Numbered from the stretch's first letter, positions 33,377-43,589 are shown. The stretch is DNA of 64,000 nucleotides from Chitinophagaceae bacterium BSSC1 (GCA_002256435.1 NKJC01000001.1:1116001-1180000), one strand, 5' to 3'. A program made the numbers and translations. Notes: generated by a model not told the origin, from the letters alone.

Positions 33377-34727
33377 TCCAGCCACAGAGACACTGATTAC
33401 AACCCTTACACCTGATACAGCTACTAGCATTGCTGATAAAGTACAGCAACTAAAAAAAGGACAAACAGTCTGGGCGCAAACTCCTTTAACAGATAGGGTT
33501 GATGCACTAGAAAGATTTGCAGCTTTTTTACAACAGCACTTAGAAGCCTGTGCAGAAATCTTGAGTATGGAAGTTGGCAAACCCTTGCAGCAAGCGCGTA
33601 ATGAAGTAAATGGTGCCTGCGCCAGAATTGCCTGGCTAACCAGCAATGCTAGTAAATATTTATCAGAAGAATGGATGGTTACAGAAGGTGGCACCAAAGA
33701 GAAAATTGTATACGAACCATTGGGTGTAGTATGCAATATTTCTGCCTGGAATTATCCTTATTTGGTAGGCACCAATGTATTTGTTTCTGCGCTACTTGCA
33801 GGCAATGCGGTTTTGTACAAACCCTCTGAACTGGCCAGTTTATCAGGGATGCAAATTCAAAAATACTTGTACGCAGCCGGCATTCCAGAAGACGTTTTTC
33901 AAATTGCCATTGGCGATAGACAGGTAGGAGAAATCTTATTAGACGCAGACTTGGATGGTTATTTCTTTACGGGTTCTTACAAAACAGGTAAATACATTTA
34001 TGTGCGCGTTGCTACTAAAATGAAACCCTGTGGTTTAGAATTGGGTGGTAAAGATCCTCTGTATGTAACTGATGATATTACAGATATTGCAGCAGTAGCG
34101 GCAGGCACGGCCGATGGTGCTTTTTACAACAACGGACAAAGCTGTTGCTCCGTAGAAAGAATCTATGTACACGAAGCTGTATATGATGAGTATGTAGCTG
34201 CTTTTGTAAAAGAAGTGAAATCTTATCAGGTGGGAGATCCGGAAGCGGATGGAACTTATATTGGGGCATTAACCAGAAGAGACCAACCCGCTTTTTTAGC
34301 GGCTCAAGTAGCAGATGCACTTGCAAAAGGTGCTACAGTTCTTTGTGGCGGAAAGCAAATTGACAGAAAGGGATATTATTTTGAACCTACCGTGATTACG
34401 CATGTAACACATGGCATGGACCTAATGCGCGAAGAATCTTTTGGACCCATTATTGGCATCATGAAAGTGAGTTCTGATACAGAAGCTATTCGCTTAATGA
34501 ATGATACCAAATATGGTTTAACAGCAGCAGTTTACTGCAATGATGAAGAAAGGGCATTAGCTATTCAGTCTGCCTTAAATGCCGGAACCGTTTATTGGAA
34601 TTGCTGTGATCGCGTTAGCGCATCATTACCTTGGAGTGGTAGAAAAAACAGTGGCTTTGGCAGTACGCTATCACACGCTGGTCTGCGCGTATTTACGCAA
34701 CCAAAAGCTTATCATTTGCGAGGTTAA
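33363..34727 (+). CDS. NAD(P)-dependent aldehyde dehydrogenase
   Basis: A 454-residue ALDH-superfamily enzyme with the catalytic Glu226 in GLELGGKDP, nucleophile Cys261 in YNNGQSCC, the NAD-binding FFTGSYKTGKYI and NISAWNYPYLVGTN. Start ATG 33363 is chosen over an upstream in-frame start 38 codons earlier, which would be inside the PuuD-like gene and adds no family sequence. It converts an aldehyde to an acid; in the cluster it would oxidise gamma-glutamyl-aminoacetaldehyde to gamma-glutamylglycine. It is the last gene and overlaps its predecessor by 14 nt. Confidence 0.9.
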   Translation: MNIINPATETLITTLTPDTATSIADKVQQLKKGQTVWAQTPLTDRVDALERFAAFLQQHLEACAEILSMEVGKPLQQARNEVNGACARIAWLTSNASKYLSEEWMVTEGGTKEKIVYEPLGVVCNISAWNYPYLVGTNVFVSALLAGNAVLYKPSELASLSGMQIQKYLYAAGIPEDVFQIAIGDRQVGEILLDADLDGYFFTGSYKTGKYIYVRVATKMKPCGLELGGKDPLYVTDDITDIAAVAAGTADGAFYNNGQSCCSVERIYVHEAVYDEYVAAFVKEVKSYQVGDPEADGTYIGALTRRDQPAFLAAQVADALAKGATVLCGGKQIDRKGYYFEPTVITHVTHGMDLMREESFGPIIGIMKVSSDTEAIRLMNDTKYGLTAAVYCNDEERALAIQSALNAGTVYWNCCDRVSASLPWSGRKNSGFGSTLSHAGLRVFTQPKAYHLRG

Positions 34728-34785
34728 TGCGTATGAATCATGGCCGGTTCTCAAACATGAAATATGAGCTCCAAAATCTAAGCAA

Positions 34786-36174
34786 TTACCAAACATAAGT
34801 AGCTGCAGCACCTGCGGGTAATTTGGTAGAAACCATTTTCCCATTGCTACTAATGCCAAAGGATTGTTCTTGTTTACCATCGTTGAAAACCAACAAAACC
34901 TTTTTTCCATCTGGTCTTTTAAAAGCCACATTGGGTAAATCAGTTGGAAGATTGCTGGCAATTCTTACTGAACCTACAGGCACAAATTTGGAAGCCTGAC
35001 CAATAATATAGTATGCCACATTTCTAGCAACTGCATTTTGTTGAATGGTTAATGCACCCAAACAATTGGTGCATCCTCCTGGTGTATGGGGTTGGTACTC
35101 AGCATCTGCAGCCAGGTTCCATTCAAGCGCATTTTTACTCCAATTGCGCATTGAACCAATGACTACATTTTTAAGATGCCAACCAAAATCTCCAGCAAAA
35201 TTACTAGGGCCACCTACCCATTGTTCTGTAAAATAAAGGGCTTTGTCTGGGTGTGCATCATGCACAGCAGAAAGAGCTTTAATGTCACCACCGTATAAAT
35301 GAAATGCAGAGCCATTGATAAAAGGCTTTGCTTTAACGTTGTTTAAAATGCTGATGGGGTAATCTGGTCTATCACAGTTATGATCATAGAGTACAATCTT
35401 TGTTTTGATGGCCGCTTTTTGAAATGCAGGACCCAAATGATCAGCAATAAAAATGGCTTGCTCCTCTGCCTGCATATCCAAACTTGGATTGTTCTTGGGA
35501 TTCAGTGGTTCATTCTGTGGGGTAATAGCGTCAACCAGAATCCCCTTAGCTTTCATTGCTTGTATATATTTGACCAAGTATTGGGCATAGACTTGATAGC
35601 ATGCTGGTTTTAATTTTCCACCAATAGAATTGGCATTTGTTTTCATCCAAACAGGCGCCGTCCAAGGGGTTGCCAAAATTTTGATCTTGGGTTGAATGGC
35701 AATAATTTCTTGTAACACCGGAATCAAGTTTTTTAAATTTGGGCCCAAACTAAAATGCTTGAGAGCAAAATCTGTTTCACCCTTGGGAGGATCATCATAG
35801 GTAAATACTGTAGCGTCTAAGTCTGATGCTCCCACACTAATTCTTAGATAACTAATGCCAATCCCGTTTCCCTTGGAGCTAAATAATTCTTGCAACAATG
35901 TTTGGCGTTGGTCCTTAGGTAATTGATACAATAGCTGAGCTGATCCACCAGTTAGGGTATACCCAAAACCATCAATGGTTTGAAAGTGTTGTTGTTCATC
36001 AATACTAATAATGGGCATTGACTGATTAACAGCACCCGTTTGCCAATTTGCTTTTCCCTCTTGCAAAAGTGCAGACTGATCTGCAGTAGTTAACCAATAG
36101 GAAACGGGTGTTCCTTTTTGTGCCATTGCTCCCAGAGAAAAAAACAAACAAAATAGAAAGGTTTTAATCTGCAT
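34786..36174 (-). CDS. Secreted glycoside hydrolase family 30 protein
   Basis: A 462-residue secreted enzyme (signal peptide GAMAQ) with GH30 features: GFGYTLTGGSAQLLYQL, YLRISVGASDL, LATPWTAPVWMKTN, the acid/base Glu222 in TPQNEPL and the nucleophile Glu317 in LYFTEQWVG. The last about 60 residues form the beta-sandwich (PDGKKVLLVFNDG). Members include glucosylceramidases, beta-1,6-glucanases and xylanases; the subgroup is not resolved here. It is encoded 1 nt after the beta-propeller-like lipoprotein gene in the same direction, so they are likely one operon and act on the same polymer. Confidence 0.9.
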   Translation of the reverse strand: MQIKTFLFCLFFSLGAMAQKGTPVSYWLTTADQSALLQEGKANWQTGAVNQSMPIISIDEQQHFQTIDGFGYTLTGGSAQLLYQLPKDQRQTLLQELFSSKGNGIGISYLRISVGASDLDATVFTYDDPPKGETDFALKHFSLGPNLKNLIPVLQEIIAIQPKIKILATPWTAPVWMKTNANSIGGKLKPACYQVYAQYLVKYIQAMKAKGILVDAITPQNEPLNPKNNPSLDMQAEEQAIFIADHLGPAFQKAAIKTKIVLYDHNCDRPDYPISILNNVKAKPFINGSAFHLYGGDIKALSAVHDAHPDKALYFTEQWVGGPSNFAGDFGWHLKNVVIGSMRNWSKNALEWNLAADAEYQPHTPGGCTNCLGALTIQQNAVARNVAYYIIGQASKFVPVGSVRIASNLPTDLPNVAFKRPDGKKVLLVFNDGKQEQSFGISSNGKMVSTKLPAGAAATYVW

Positions 36175-36175
36175 C

Positions 36176-37468
36176 TTATTTTTTGAATTGAACTATATAT
36201 GAAGAATAATATTCGCTGCTGTCTTTGTACTGGTCTTTGAAAAAGAGTCTTGCTTTTTCTCCCAATTTCAAACAAGTGTATTTGTTTTGTTCATCGCCTT
36301 TTTCATTTAAGGGCTGAAGCGATGGATACCAAATAATATGACCTGGCATGTCTAATAGTAATTTGGGGGTAGCCCATTCTTGTGAATTCTTTCCCTGACC
36401 TAGGTCTTCATTTTTATTAAAGGAAATATAAATGCCTGAACCCTTCCAAGAAGTTCCCTCAGACCTAGCCATGAGCATGACCCAAGATTTTAAATGCGTG
36501 TTCCAACTAACCGATGGTCCCCAATAATATTTTGACTTAGGGTTTGATGCCGGACCACCGCCCGCAGATTTAGGAATCTGAATAGACGCAATAGGTGAAC
36601 CAATGCCATCGTAAGCAGCGTTAAATCCTTTGCCATCCCAACGCTGGGCCTTGCCCTCGGGGGCGTCCAAATCACTCAGTTTAATTCGGGCAATGCTGAT
36701 ACACTGACCACTATGTTCTAAGTCTGGATTATAGCTGGCTGAATCATATTTTCCTGCATAGCCATATTCGCCATAAAATAGATAAAGCCAATCGCCGGAG
36801 GCAACAGCAGAGGGATCACCCACCCCTCCTGCAAAATTGATTCCATTATTATGTGGCTTGAGAATGAGTCTGGGTTGGTTGTCTTCAATAAAAATGCCCC
36901 GGTTCTCCCAAGACCTTCCACCATCTACTGATTTCATGACCCCAATTCTACAAACAGCCGTTGCAGTAGCAGGACCTCTTAAACCCTCGGGCCAATTTTT
37001 GTTTTGATAGCCCTTGCCCGTTAGGGAATCATAAGGAAGGGTAGCTGGATAGTTTTCATTATGGTAAATACCATACAATGTTTTACCACTGGCGTCTTTC
37101 TTGTCCTGATAAATGGTTTCAAACCAAACAGCTCCGTGTAATCCAGGAGTACCTGGTTTAGTATTGGGTGGCATAATGGGCTCTGTGAAAGCGGATGCAG
37201 GACTGGAAAAAGCAGCGTCTACATTATGACCATCGGCCCATTTTAAATCATGTGATTCTCCCCAAACGGGGTCTTCTCCATATTTACCTGGAAAGATTCT
37301 AAACGTATCCCCAATCCAGAATTCCGCCATATTACAATCTACAAAGCTGTTGAAATGGGTTTTCTCAGTAGGAATCAAAACGGCTTCTGGGGTATTATTA
37401 CAAGCAAGGATCAAAAAAGACAAGCAGATCAGGGATCCTAGATACCTGAAGAATAGATTCTGTTTCAT
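36176..37468 (-). CDS. Lipoprotein with beta-propeller-like repeats (DUF4185-like), unknown
   Basis: A 430-residue lipoprotein (lipobox SFLILACN). It contains repeated strand motifs such as GDPSAVASGDWLYLFYGEYG, YYWGPSVSWNTHLKSWVMLM and GSGIYISFNKNEDLG, each with W and G positions like those in five-bladed propellers of GH43, GH117 and related folds. I do not recognise a confirmed catalytic set, so it may be an enzyme or a substrate-binding partner. Start ATG 37468; a TTG lies two codons upstream. It precedes the GH30 gene with a 1-nt gap, suggesting a two-gene glycan-degradation operon. Confidence 0.65.
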   Translation of the reverse strand: MKQNLFFRYLGSLICLSFLILACNNTPEAVLIPTEKTHFNSFVDCNMAEFWIGDTFRIFPGKYGEDPVWGESHDLKWADGHNVDAAFSSPASAFTEPIMPPNTKPGTPGLHGAVWFETIYQDKKDASGKTLYGIYHNENYPATLPYDSLTGKGYQNKNWPEGLRGPATATAVCRIGVMKSVDGGRSWENRGIFIEDNQPRLILKPHNNGINFAGGVGDPSAVASGDWLYLFYGEYGYAGKYDSASYNPDLEHSGQCISIARIKLSDLDAPEGKAQRWDGKGFNAAYDGIGSPIASIQIPKSAGGGPASNPKSKYYWGPSVSWNTHLKSWVMLMARSEGTSWKGSGIYISFNKNEDLGQGKNSQEWATPKLLLDMPGHIIWYPSLQPLNEKGDEQNKYTCLKLGEKARLFFKDQYKDSSEYYSSYIVQFKK

Positions 37469-37545
37469 TTGCAAGCATTAACTATTTTGAAATTAAGGAT
37501 TGCTTTTGGATTAAATGGGAAAACATTCAACAAGGTTTTTTGTAA

Positions 37546-37560
37546 TAGATAACATATCTA
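37546..37560. promoter_or_regulatory. Inverted repeat TAGATA/TATCTA before the FIST gene
   Basis: Perfect 6+3+6 inverted repeat in the 159-bp gap between the divergent lipoprotein and FIST genes. It may be an operator, but is short and AT-rich. Confidence 0.25.
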
Positions 37561-37627
37561 AAAAATATTACGCGGTTCAACAAATTCCTTTTTATATTTA
37601 TATACTTGACCAATTTAAGCCTCAACT

Positions 37628-38764
37628 ATGCAAACACAACAGCTGCATTTTGTACACAACGAATGGAAAACCAAAGATTCTAGTACTGGATTTTCTGCCA
37701 AGGATGCCCAATTGGTTACTTTATTTGGTTCCAGAGAAATGGTTGGCTTGACTCAGATTTATGAGCATGTTGCGGCCCAATACCCCAATGCACAAATTAT
37801 TTCCAGTTCCACTGCCGGAGAAATTATTGATGAAGAGGTTTTTGACGATTCTGTAATTGTAACGGCCATGCAATTTGAAAAAACCAAGGTGAAAGCCATT
37901 AAAACCTCATTTAATGACCATGCAAATAGCTTTGAAACAGGTAAATTCTTGTACAATAGTTTAAATGAACCTGATTTAGCGGGTTTGTTTATCCTTTCTG
38001 ACGGTACGCAAATCAATGGTAGTGAACTAGTTAGTGGGTTAAACGAAGGCAATGAAAAAAAGATTCCCATTACTGGTGGACTAGCTGGTGATGCTGCGCG
38101 ATTCTCTAAAACCTTGGTGGGTTTGAATGAGACTGCATCAGAAGGAATTATAGTTGCTGTAGGTTTTTATGGCCAAGATGTAAAAATTGGCCATAGTTCC
38201 CTAGGGGGATGGGATGAGTTTGGCAAGGAGCGTGTGATTACCAAGTCTGACAAGAACGTGTTATATGAAATTGATGGCGCTTCAGCCCTTGATTTATACA
38301 AAGAATACCTAGGCACATATGCCGATGAGTTACCCGGTTCTGCCCTTTTGTTCCCATTGTCCTTGAAGCTAGAAGGATCTGACCAAAACCTGGTTAGAAC
38401 TATCTTGAATGTAGACAACGACAATAAGACCATGACATTTGCGGGCAATCTACCCGAGGGTTCCAAAGTTCGATTTATGAAAGCCAATTTTGAAAAGTTG
38501 ATCAAAGCTTCTTCAACAGCGGCAGAAAAATCATTCCAGACCAGCAAATCACCGGACCTAGCCATTTTAATCAGCTGTGTAGGTAGAAAACTCATTTTAC
38601 AAGAACGTACTGAAGATGAAGTTGTAGCGGCAAAACAGATTTTTGGAGAGGATACCTGCATTACAGGATTCTATTCCTATGGTGAGATTTCTCCTTTTAA
38701 TACCAATTTTAAATGCGAGTTACACAATCAGACCATGACCATCACTACATTTTCTGAGCAATAA
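37628..38764 (+). CDS. FIST domain sensory protein
   Basis: A 378-residue soluble protein covering FIST_N (about residues 30-220, with IISSSTAGEIIDEEVFDDSV and GLAGDAARFSKTLVG) and FIST_C (about 225-370, ending near EDTCITGFYSYGEISPF). FIST is a sensory domain proposed to bind small ligands such as amino acids. No membrane helix or output domain is present, so it must act through a partner. The hybrid kinase gene begins 33 nt downstream and is the probable partner. Start ATG 37628. Confidence 0.92.
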   Translation: MQTQQLHFVHNEWKTKDSSTGFSAKDAQLVTLFGSREMVGLTQIYEHVAAQYPNAQIISSSTAGEIIDEEVFDDSVIVTAMQFEKTKVKAIKTSFNDHANSFETGKFLYNSLNEPDLAGLFILSDGTQINGSELVSGLNEGNEKKIPITGGLAGDAARFSKTLVGLNETASEGIIVAVGFYGQDVKIGHSSLGGWDEFGKERVITKSDKNVLYEIDGASALDLYKEYLGTYADELPGSALLFPLSLKLEGSDQNLVRTILNVDNDNKTMTFAGNLPEGSKVRFMKANFEKLIKASSTAAEKSFQTSKSPDLAILISCVGRKLILQERTEDEVVAAKQIFGEDTCITGFYSYGEISPFNTNFKCELHNQTMTITTFSEQ

Positions 38765-38797
38765 GAAATAATCCTATCTTCGAACCATCTTCCAATT

Positions 38798-40309
38798 ATG
38801 GGCTACCACAGCATTCTAGAAAAACAAATTCGCAAATTACTCCCTGAAAATTATCAGGTAGAGGCTGTGATGCAAGAATTACTGAATACGATCAGTAGTA
38901 GTTATCAAGCATTTGATAGGGATAAACGTTTGGCAGATCATGCTTTTGAAATTAGTGAAAGAGAATACCAAAAAGTAAACGCTGACCTTCAAGCACAAAA
39001 CGATATTAGAAAAGCTTCTATTCTCAAATTGAAAGAAGCCATCAGATCTTTAGACCCAACAAGGTCTTTTAGTTTTGACGAAAAGGATGAAGACTTAATT
39101 AGCATTATCTCATTCCTAGAAGAACAGATTGCTAGGTCCAAACAAATGGAAGCCGATTTGATTCTTGCCAAAGAAACTGCTGAAAAAGCCTCCTTGGCCA
39201 AGAGTGAATTCCTTTCTATCATGAGTCATGAGATTAGGACTCCATTAAACGCCATTATTGGAACCAATAATTTATTGCACTATCAAGACCCACTTCCTTC
39301 TCAGAAAGAGCTCTTGAATGTGATGAAGATTTCTTCTGAAAACTTATTAAGCTTAATCAATGACGTATTAGATTATGGCAAGTTGGAAGAAGGTAAAATC
39401 ATTTTGGCAGAAAGAGATATCAACCTCAAGCAGTTTGTCAAAAACTTGCGAGCAGCGCATCGTCTGCGCGCAGAGGAACGCGGTAATAACCTGCGTTTGA
39501 TGTTTGATGAAGATATTCCTGATTTTATTATTGGAGACGATATTCGTTTGGGTCAGGTACTCAATAACCTCATCTCAAATGCCATTAAGTTTACCAAGAA
39601 AGGCACTATTACTATTGAAGTATTATTGAATAGGATTGCCGAAGAATGTGTGTATGTAGACTTTGCCATCATTGACACAGGTATTGGTATACCTCCAGAA
39701 AAACAAGAATTGATTTTTGATAGATTTACACAGGCCAATAATAATATCACCAGAGAATATGGTGGTTCTGGACTAGGCCTAACCATTATCAGACTCCTGT
39801 TGAAACTGCAGAACAGCGATATCTACTTAGAAAGCGAAGCCGATAAGGGATCTAAATTCTATTTCACACTCTGCTTCAAGAAAAGCGAAACCGTTGCTCA
39901 GGAAGAAAGCAAGACCATGCACGCCGATGCACCAGATTTGAAGGGCTTACAAATTTTATTAGTAGAAGACGTAGAGTTCAACATTATGGTGGCAGAGAAA
40001 ATGTTGCAGAACTGGAATGCCAAAGTAGAGATTGCTGGTAATGGACAAATTGCTGTTGAAAAAGCTAAAGCCACTCAATTTGATATTATCCTAATGGATT
40101 TACAAATGCCGGTGATGGATGGATATACTGCTACAAAAGCCATTAGGGAATTTGATACAGAAACACCCGTAATTGCGCTAACAGCATCTATTACTATTGA
40201 CATACAAGGAAGGGCAACCGAGTTTGGTATGAACGATTGTATTACCAAGCCTTTCAACCCAAGAGACTTGTTTAGCATTATTGCCAAATACACCAGCAAA
40301 GACAAATAG
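38798..40309 (+). CDS. Hybrid histidine kinase/response regulator, FIST partner
   Basis: A 503-residue soluble kinase. Residues 1-120 form the same helical module as the N-terminus of the PAS kinase at 10805. HisKA has phosphoacceptor His144 in MSHEIRTPLN, HATPase_c spans about 255-365 (NLISNAIKF, DTGIGIP, GGSGLGLTIIR) and a C-terminal REC domain (about 383-500) has its phospho-Asp in IILMDLQMPVMDGY. The FIST protein encoded just upstream has no output domain, so a two-protein receptor is likely. No DNA-binding output is encoded next to it; the phosphate may go to another regulator. Confidence 0.93.
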   Translation: MGYHSILEKQIRKLLPENYQVEAVMQELLNTISSSYQAFDRDKRLADHAFEISEREYQKVNADLQAQNDIRKASILKLKEAIRSLDPTRSFSFDEKDEDLISIISFLEEQIARSKQMEADLILAKETAEKASLAKSEFLSIMSHEIRTPLNAIIGTNNLLHYQDPLPSQKELLNVMKISSENLLSLINDVLDYGKLEEGKIILAERDINLKQFVKNLRAAHRLRAEERGNNLRLMFDEDIPDFIIGDDIRLGQVLNNLISNAIKFTKKGTITIEVLLNRIAEECVYVDFAIIDTGIGIPPEKQELIFDRFTQANNNITREYGGSGLGLTIIRLLLKLQNSDIYLESEADKGSKFYFTLCFKKSETVAQEESKTMHADAPDLKGLQILLVEDVEFNIMVAEKMLQNWNAKVEIAGNGQIAVEKAKATQFDIILMDLQMPVMDGYTATKAIREFDTETPVIALTASITIDIQGRATEFGMNDCITKPFNPRDLFSIIAKYTSKDK

Positions 40310-40311
40310 TC

Positions 40312-41409
40312 TTAGAACCAACCCCGCTTCTTAAAGGTATAGAGCATATAAGCTGGTATCAAAATCATGAAGGATACCGCCAAAAAAAATCCATATTGGT
40401 TATGTAGGGTGGGTATGCGATCAAAGTTCATTCCAAAAATGCCACCAATCACAGTAGCAGGTGCTAGTAAACAGGTTACTATGGCCATCACCTTCATCAC
40501 TTCATTCATCTTCAGGTTCACATTACTTAAGTAGAGATCCTGTAAGTTGATCATCATGTCTCGATAGTTTTCAGACAGATCTGTTGCTTGAATAATATGG
40601 TCATGCACATCTTTGAAATACTTGGTGGTGCGCTCTTCTAACAAATCACTATCGCTTCTAATAAAACCATTGACCAAATCTCTTACTGGAACTACATTGC
40701 GTTTAAGCACAATCATCTCTTTGCGCAGGTTATTGATATCTGGCAAGGACCCAGTATTGGAAAAACGAATAATTTCTTCTTCTAAGTTTTCAATTCTTTC
40801 ACCCAATTGTTCCATGACTACATAATAGTGATCCACAATGGTATCTAGCAAGGCATAGCAGAGATAATCTGGTTTAGATTGGCGCAATTTACTTGCGGGC
40901 ATTCTCAGTTTTTCACGCAGGTTGTCAAAAAGATCTCTTTCTGCATCATCCTGAAAAGAAATCACATAGTCTTTACCCAATAGAATACTGATCTGTTCGG
41001 TTTCTACCGTACCCGTTTCTTGATTAAAGTAGAGCATGTTTAACAAACAGAACAATACATTATCCATCTCATCCATCTTGGGGCGCTGATCCACACTCAA
41101 AATGTCTTCCACAATCAGGTAGTGAATATTAAAATGGCTACAAATTTTCTCTACCTCTTCTTTGCGGATTCCCCCCACATTGATCCAAGTAAAATGCCCA
41201 TTGTCTTTATATGAAAAACATGCATCAATGGCTGGGTGTTCTATTTCTGAAAAATGATCTGGTGAATAATCAAAGACATGAATATGGGGAGCAGGAACAG
41301 ATTCTCGCTGAACAGGAAGCACGGGGTTTACATGAAATAGTTCCCTAGTTCTATCTAGGTTATGCCCCTCCTTGGTTTTTACGGTCTTTTTATGTCTTTT
41401 GCTAGCCAT
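40312..41409 (-). CDS. corA: CorA family magnesium/cobalt transporter
   Basis: A 365-residue membrane protein with a large cytoplasmic N-terminal domain and two C-terminal transmembrane helices joined by the GMN signature (residues 326-328, GGIFGMNFD), then a C-terminal KKRGWF. This is the pentameric CorA Mg2+/Co2+ channel family. It lies 14 nt after the recQ gene and is convergent, with 2 nt between stop codons, with the hybrid kinase gene. The start ATG at 41409 fits family length. Confidence 0.94.
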   Translation of the reverse strand: MASKRHKKTVKTKEGHNLDRTRELFHVNPVLPVQRESVPAPHIHVFDYSPDHFSEIEHPAIDACFSYKDNGHFTWINVGGIRKEEVEKICSHFNIHYLIVEDILSVDQRPKMDEMDNVLFCLLNMLYFNQETGTVETEQISILLGKDYVISFQDDAERDLFDNLREKLRMPASKLRQSKPDYLCYALLDTIVDHYYVVMEQLGERIENLEEEIIRFSNTGSLPDINNLRKEMIVLKRNVVPVRDLVNGFIRSDSDLLEERTTKYFKDVHDHIIQATDLSENYRDMMINLQDLYLSNVNLKMNEVMKVMAIVTCLLAPATVIGGIFGMNFDRIPTLHNQYGFFLAVSFMILIPAYMLYTFKKRGWF

Positions 41410-41423
41410 TTATTAAAGTTAAA

Positions 41424-43586
41424 TCAAAGGGGCAATGTTGCCAAGACCATTCTAATGCTGGCGTAACTGATTCTATCTGGGAGATTGTCCTTTAATTGTT
41501 TCAGGCTGTTGACACCATAAGTGTCAATAGCGGCTTTGATCAGGGCTTGGTGTTGACCAGAAACAAACGCGTCTAGTTTGAGCATGCCCTTATTAATGTA
41601 AAAAGAGAGGTGTTCTGCAATGGTATTGGTTGAAAGGTTTCTGGCTTCGGCAATTTCTTCAATGGACAAACCCTTCTGATAATATTCAAAGCTTAGTTTC
41701 TTGGTTTCTGTTTCTTTTTCCTTTACCGGTTTTGGTTTCTTCTCTTTCAAAGGCCCTTTTAAATGCATGCGTGTGGGCAGTTGACCTGCAATACAATAAT
41801 CCTGCACCGCTTCCAAGAAAGCATTCCCGTATTTTTCAATTTTAAAAGCACCAAATCCTGAGATATGCTGTAGGTCACTGTGTTTGATGGGCAAATAAGT
41901 AGACAGTTCCATTAAGGTGCTATCACTGAGAATAATATAGGGTGGCACATTTTCTTCTTGCGCAAATCTTGTCCTGAGTTTTTTAAGGTCTTCAAACAAA
42001 ACTTTTTCATGGCTGGCTTTCTCATACGTTTTACTAGGCTCTTTCACCTGTGCAGGTTGATTGGGTGCAGGTAGCATTACCTGCTCTCCATTGTATAAAA
42101 CAGCCCTGCTTTTGGAGGTCAATTGCAAAATGGGATACTCACCACTACTTTGTTGTAAGTAGCCATCTTGAACCAATTCACGCAAATAATGCTGCCAGAT
42201 TTCCTTGCCCAAATCCTTACCCTTTCCAAAAACGCTCAAGCCCTTGTGCTCAGGTCTAATTTTTTCAGCCATACTACCACGCAACACATCAATCACATAA
42301 TTACCCCCAAAGCGTTCATTTAATCTGGCCACTGCGCTGAGCAATTTTTGTGCTGGTATAGTAGCATCTATTAGTTCTGCTTTGTTTAAACAGGTATCAC
42401 AGTTGTTACAGTGTTCTACTGTTTTTTCTCCAAAATAATTGAGCAGGTATTTTCTGCGGCAGCGTTTGGTTTCACAGAATTGTACCATCAAGGCTAATTT
42501 CTGCATGAGTATGGCCGTCTGTTCTTCATTGCCTTCTACTTGGGCAAAACTGCGCAGTTTTATTACATCGCCCTGGCCATAAAATAAAATAGCTTCAGAG
42601 TCTAATCCATCCCTTCCGGCTCTTCCTGTTTCTTGGTAATAACCTTCTAGATTTTTTGGAAGGTCTGCGTGCACTACAAAACGCACATTGCTTTTATTGA
42701 TGCCCATACCAAAAGCAATGGTGGCCACCATAATCCGAACTTCATCTCGGAGAAACTGTTCCTGTCTAGTTTCTCTGGTCTCTCTTTCTAATCCTGCATG
42801 ATAAGCTGCTGCCTGAAAACCATCATCACAAAGATCTTGTGCTAATTTTTCTGTTGATGCCCTGCTCAAACAATAAATAATACCCGCGTCTTCTTGGTGT
42901 TCCTGCAAATAAGCCACCAGCTCTCCATAATAACCCTGTTTGGGTTTTACGGTATAGCGAATATTGGGTCTATTAAAACTGTTTTCAAAAACAGGGCAAT
43001 CTTCTAAGTGTAATTGCGCAATAATATCATCGCGGGTTAAGGCATCGGCCGTGGCCGTGAGCGCAATCAGTGGTGTATTAGGAAAATAATTTTTGAGCTC
43101 GCTTAACACCCGGTACTCCGGTCTAAAATCATGCCCCCATTGACTAATGCAGTGCGCTTCATCAATAGCAAACAGGGAGACTTCTACCCCTTGTAAAAAA
43201 TGCAGGAACTGTTTATTGGATCCTACCAAACGCTCTGGGGCAACATAGAGCAGTTTGAGTTCATTGTTCCAAACCTGTTGACTAATGGCAGCTTGTTCAG
43301 CAGCAGAAAGTGTACTATTTAAAAAAGCAGCTTTAACGCCACTTACCAATAGCGCATCTACTTGGTCTTTCATCAGTGCAATCAAGGGACTGACCACAAC
43401 GGTGAGCCCTGGCAAACAAAGTGCCGGCACTTGATAGCAAAGACTTTTACCCCCGCCTGTAGGCATGAGCACCATGGCGTCACCACCATCCAATACTTGG
43501 TGAATGATGGCTTCCTGGTTATTCCTGAAACTATTGTATCCAAAAATGTTTGCGAGTACCTGCTCAGGCGATGCGATTAGTGACAT
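41424..43586 (-). CDS. recQ: ATP-dependent DNA helicase RecQ
   Basis: A 720-residue superfamily 2 helicase: Walker A (PTGGGKS, about 42-48), DEAH box (142-145, [20 protein letters not shown]), motif VI (ETGRAGRDG), an RQC zinc-binding region ([15 protein letters not shown] and CNNCDTC) and an HRDC domain (about 535-600). The C-terminal extension contains a helix-turn-helix ([21 protein letters not shown]), as in many Bacteroidota RecQ proteins. RecQ unwinds 3'-5' and acts in RecF-pathway repair and fork restart. The start at ATG 43586 is 4 nt from the stop of the upstream DUF1080 gene. Confidence 0.96.
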   Translation of the reverse strand: MSLIASPEQVLANIFGYNSFRNNQEAIIHQVLDGGDAMVLMPTGGGKSLCYQVPALCLPGLTVVVSPLIALMKDQVDALLVSGVKAAFLNSTLSAAEQAAISQQVWNNELKLLYVAPERLVGSNKQFLHFLQGVEVSLFAIDEAHCISQWGHDFRPEYRVLSELKNYFPNTPLIALTATADALTRDDIIAQLHLEDCPVFENSFNRPNIRYTVKPKQGYYGELVAYLQEHQEDAGIIYCLSRASTEKLAQDLCDDGFQAAAYHAGLERETRETRQEQFLRDEVRIMVATIAFGMGINKSNVRFVVHADLPKNLEGYYQETGRAGRDGLDSEAILFYGQGDVIKLRSFAQVEGNEEQTAILMQKLALMVQFCETKRCRRKYLLNYFGEKTVEHCNNCDTCLNKAELIDATIPAQKLLSAVARLNERFGGNYVIDVLRGSMAEKIRPEHKGLSVFGKGKDLGKEIWQHYLRELVQDGYLQQSSGEYPILQLTSKSRAVLYNGEQVMLPAPNQPAQVKEPSKTYEKASHEKVLFEDLKKLRTRFAQEENVPPYIILSDSTLMELSTYLPIKHSDLQHISGFGAFKIEKYGNAFLEAVQDYCIAGQLPTRMHLKGPLKEKKPKPVKEKETETKKLSFEYYQKGLSIEEIAEARNLSTNTIAEHLSFYINKGMLKLDAFVSGQHQALIKAAIDTYGVNSLKQLKDNLPDRISYASIRMVLATLPL

Positions 43587-43589
43587 GTG

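Noticed and set aside
28801..34727. Putrescine (Puu) pathway
   Set aside because: No gamma-glutamylputrescine oxidase or aminotransferase is present, while an alcohol dehydrogenase and an EAT-type permease are; this fits an amino alcohol better. It cannot be excluded fully without testing.
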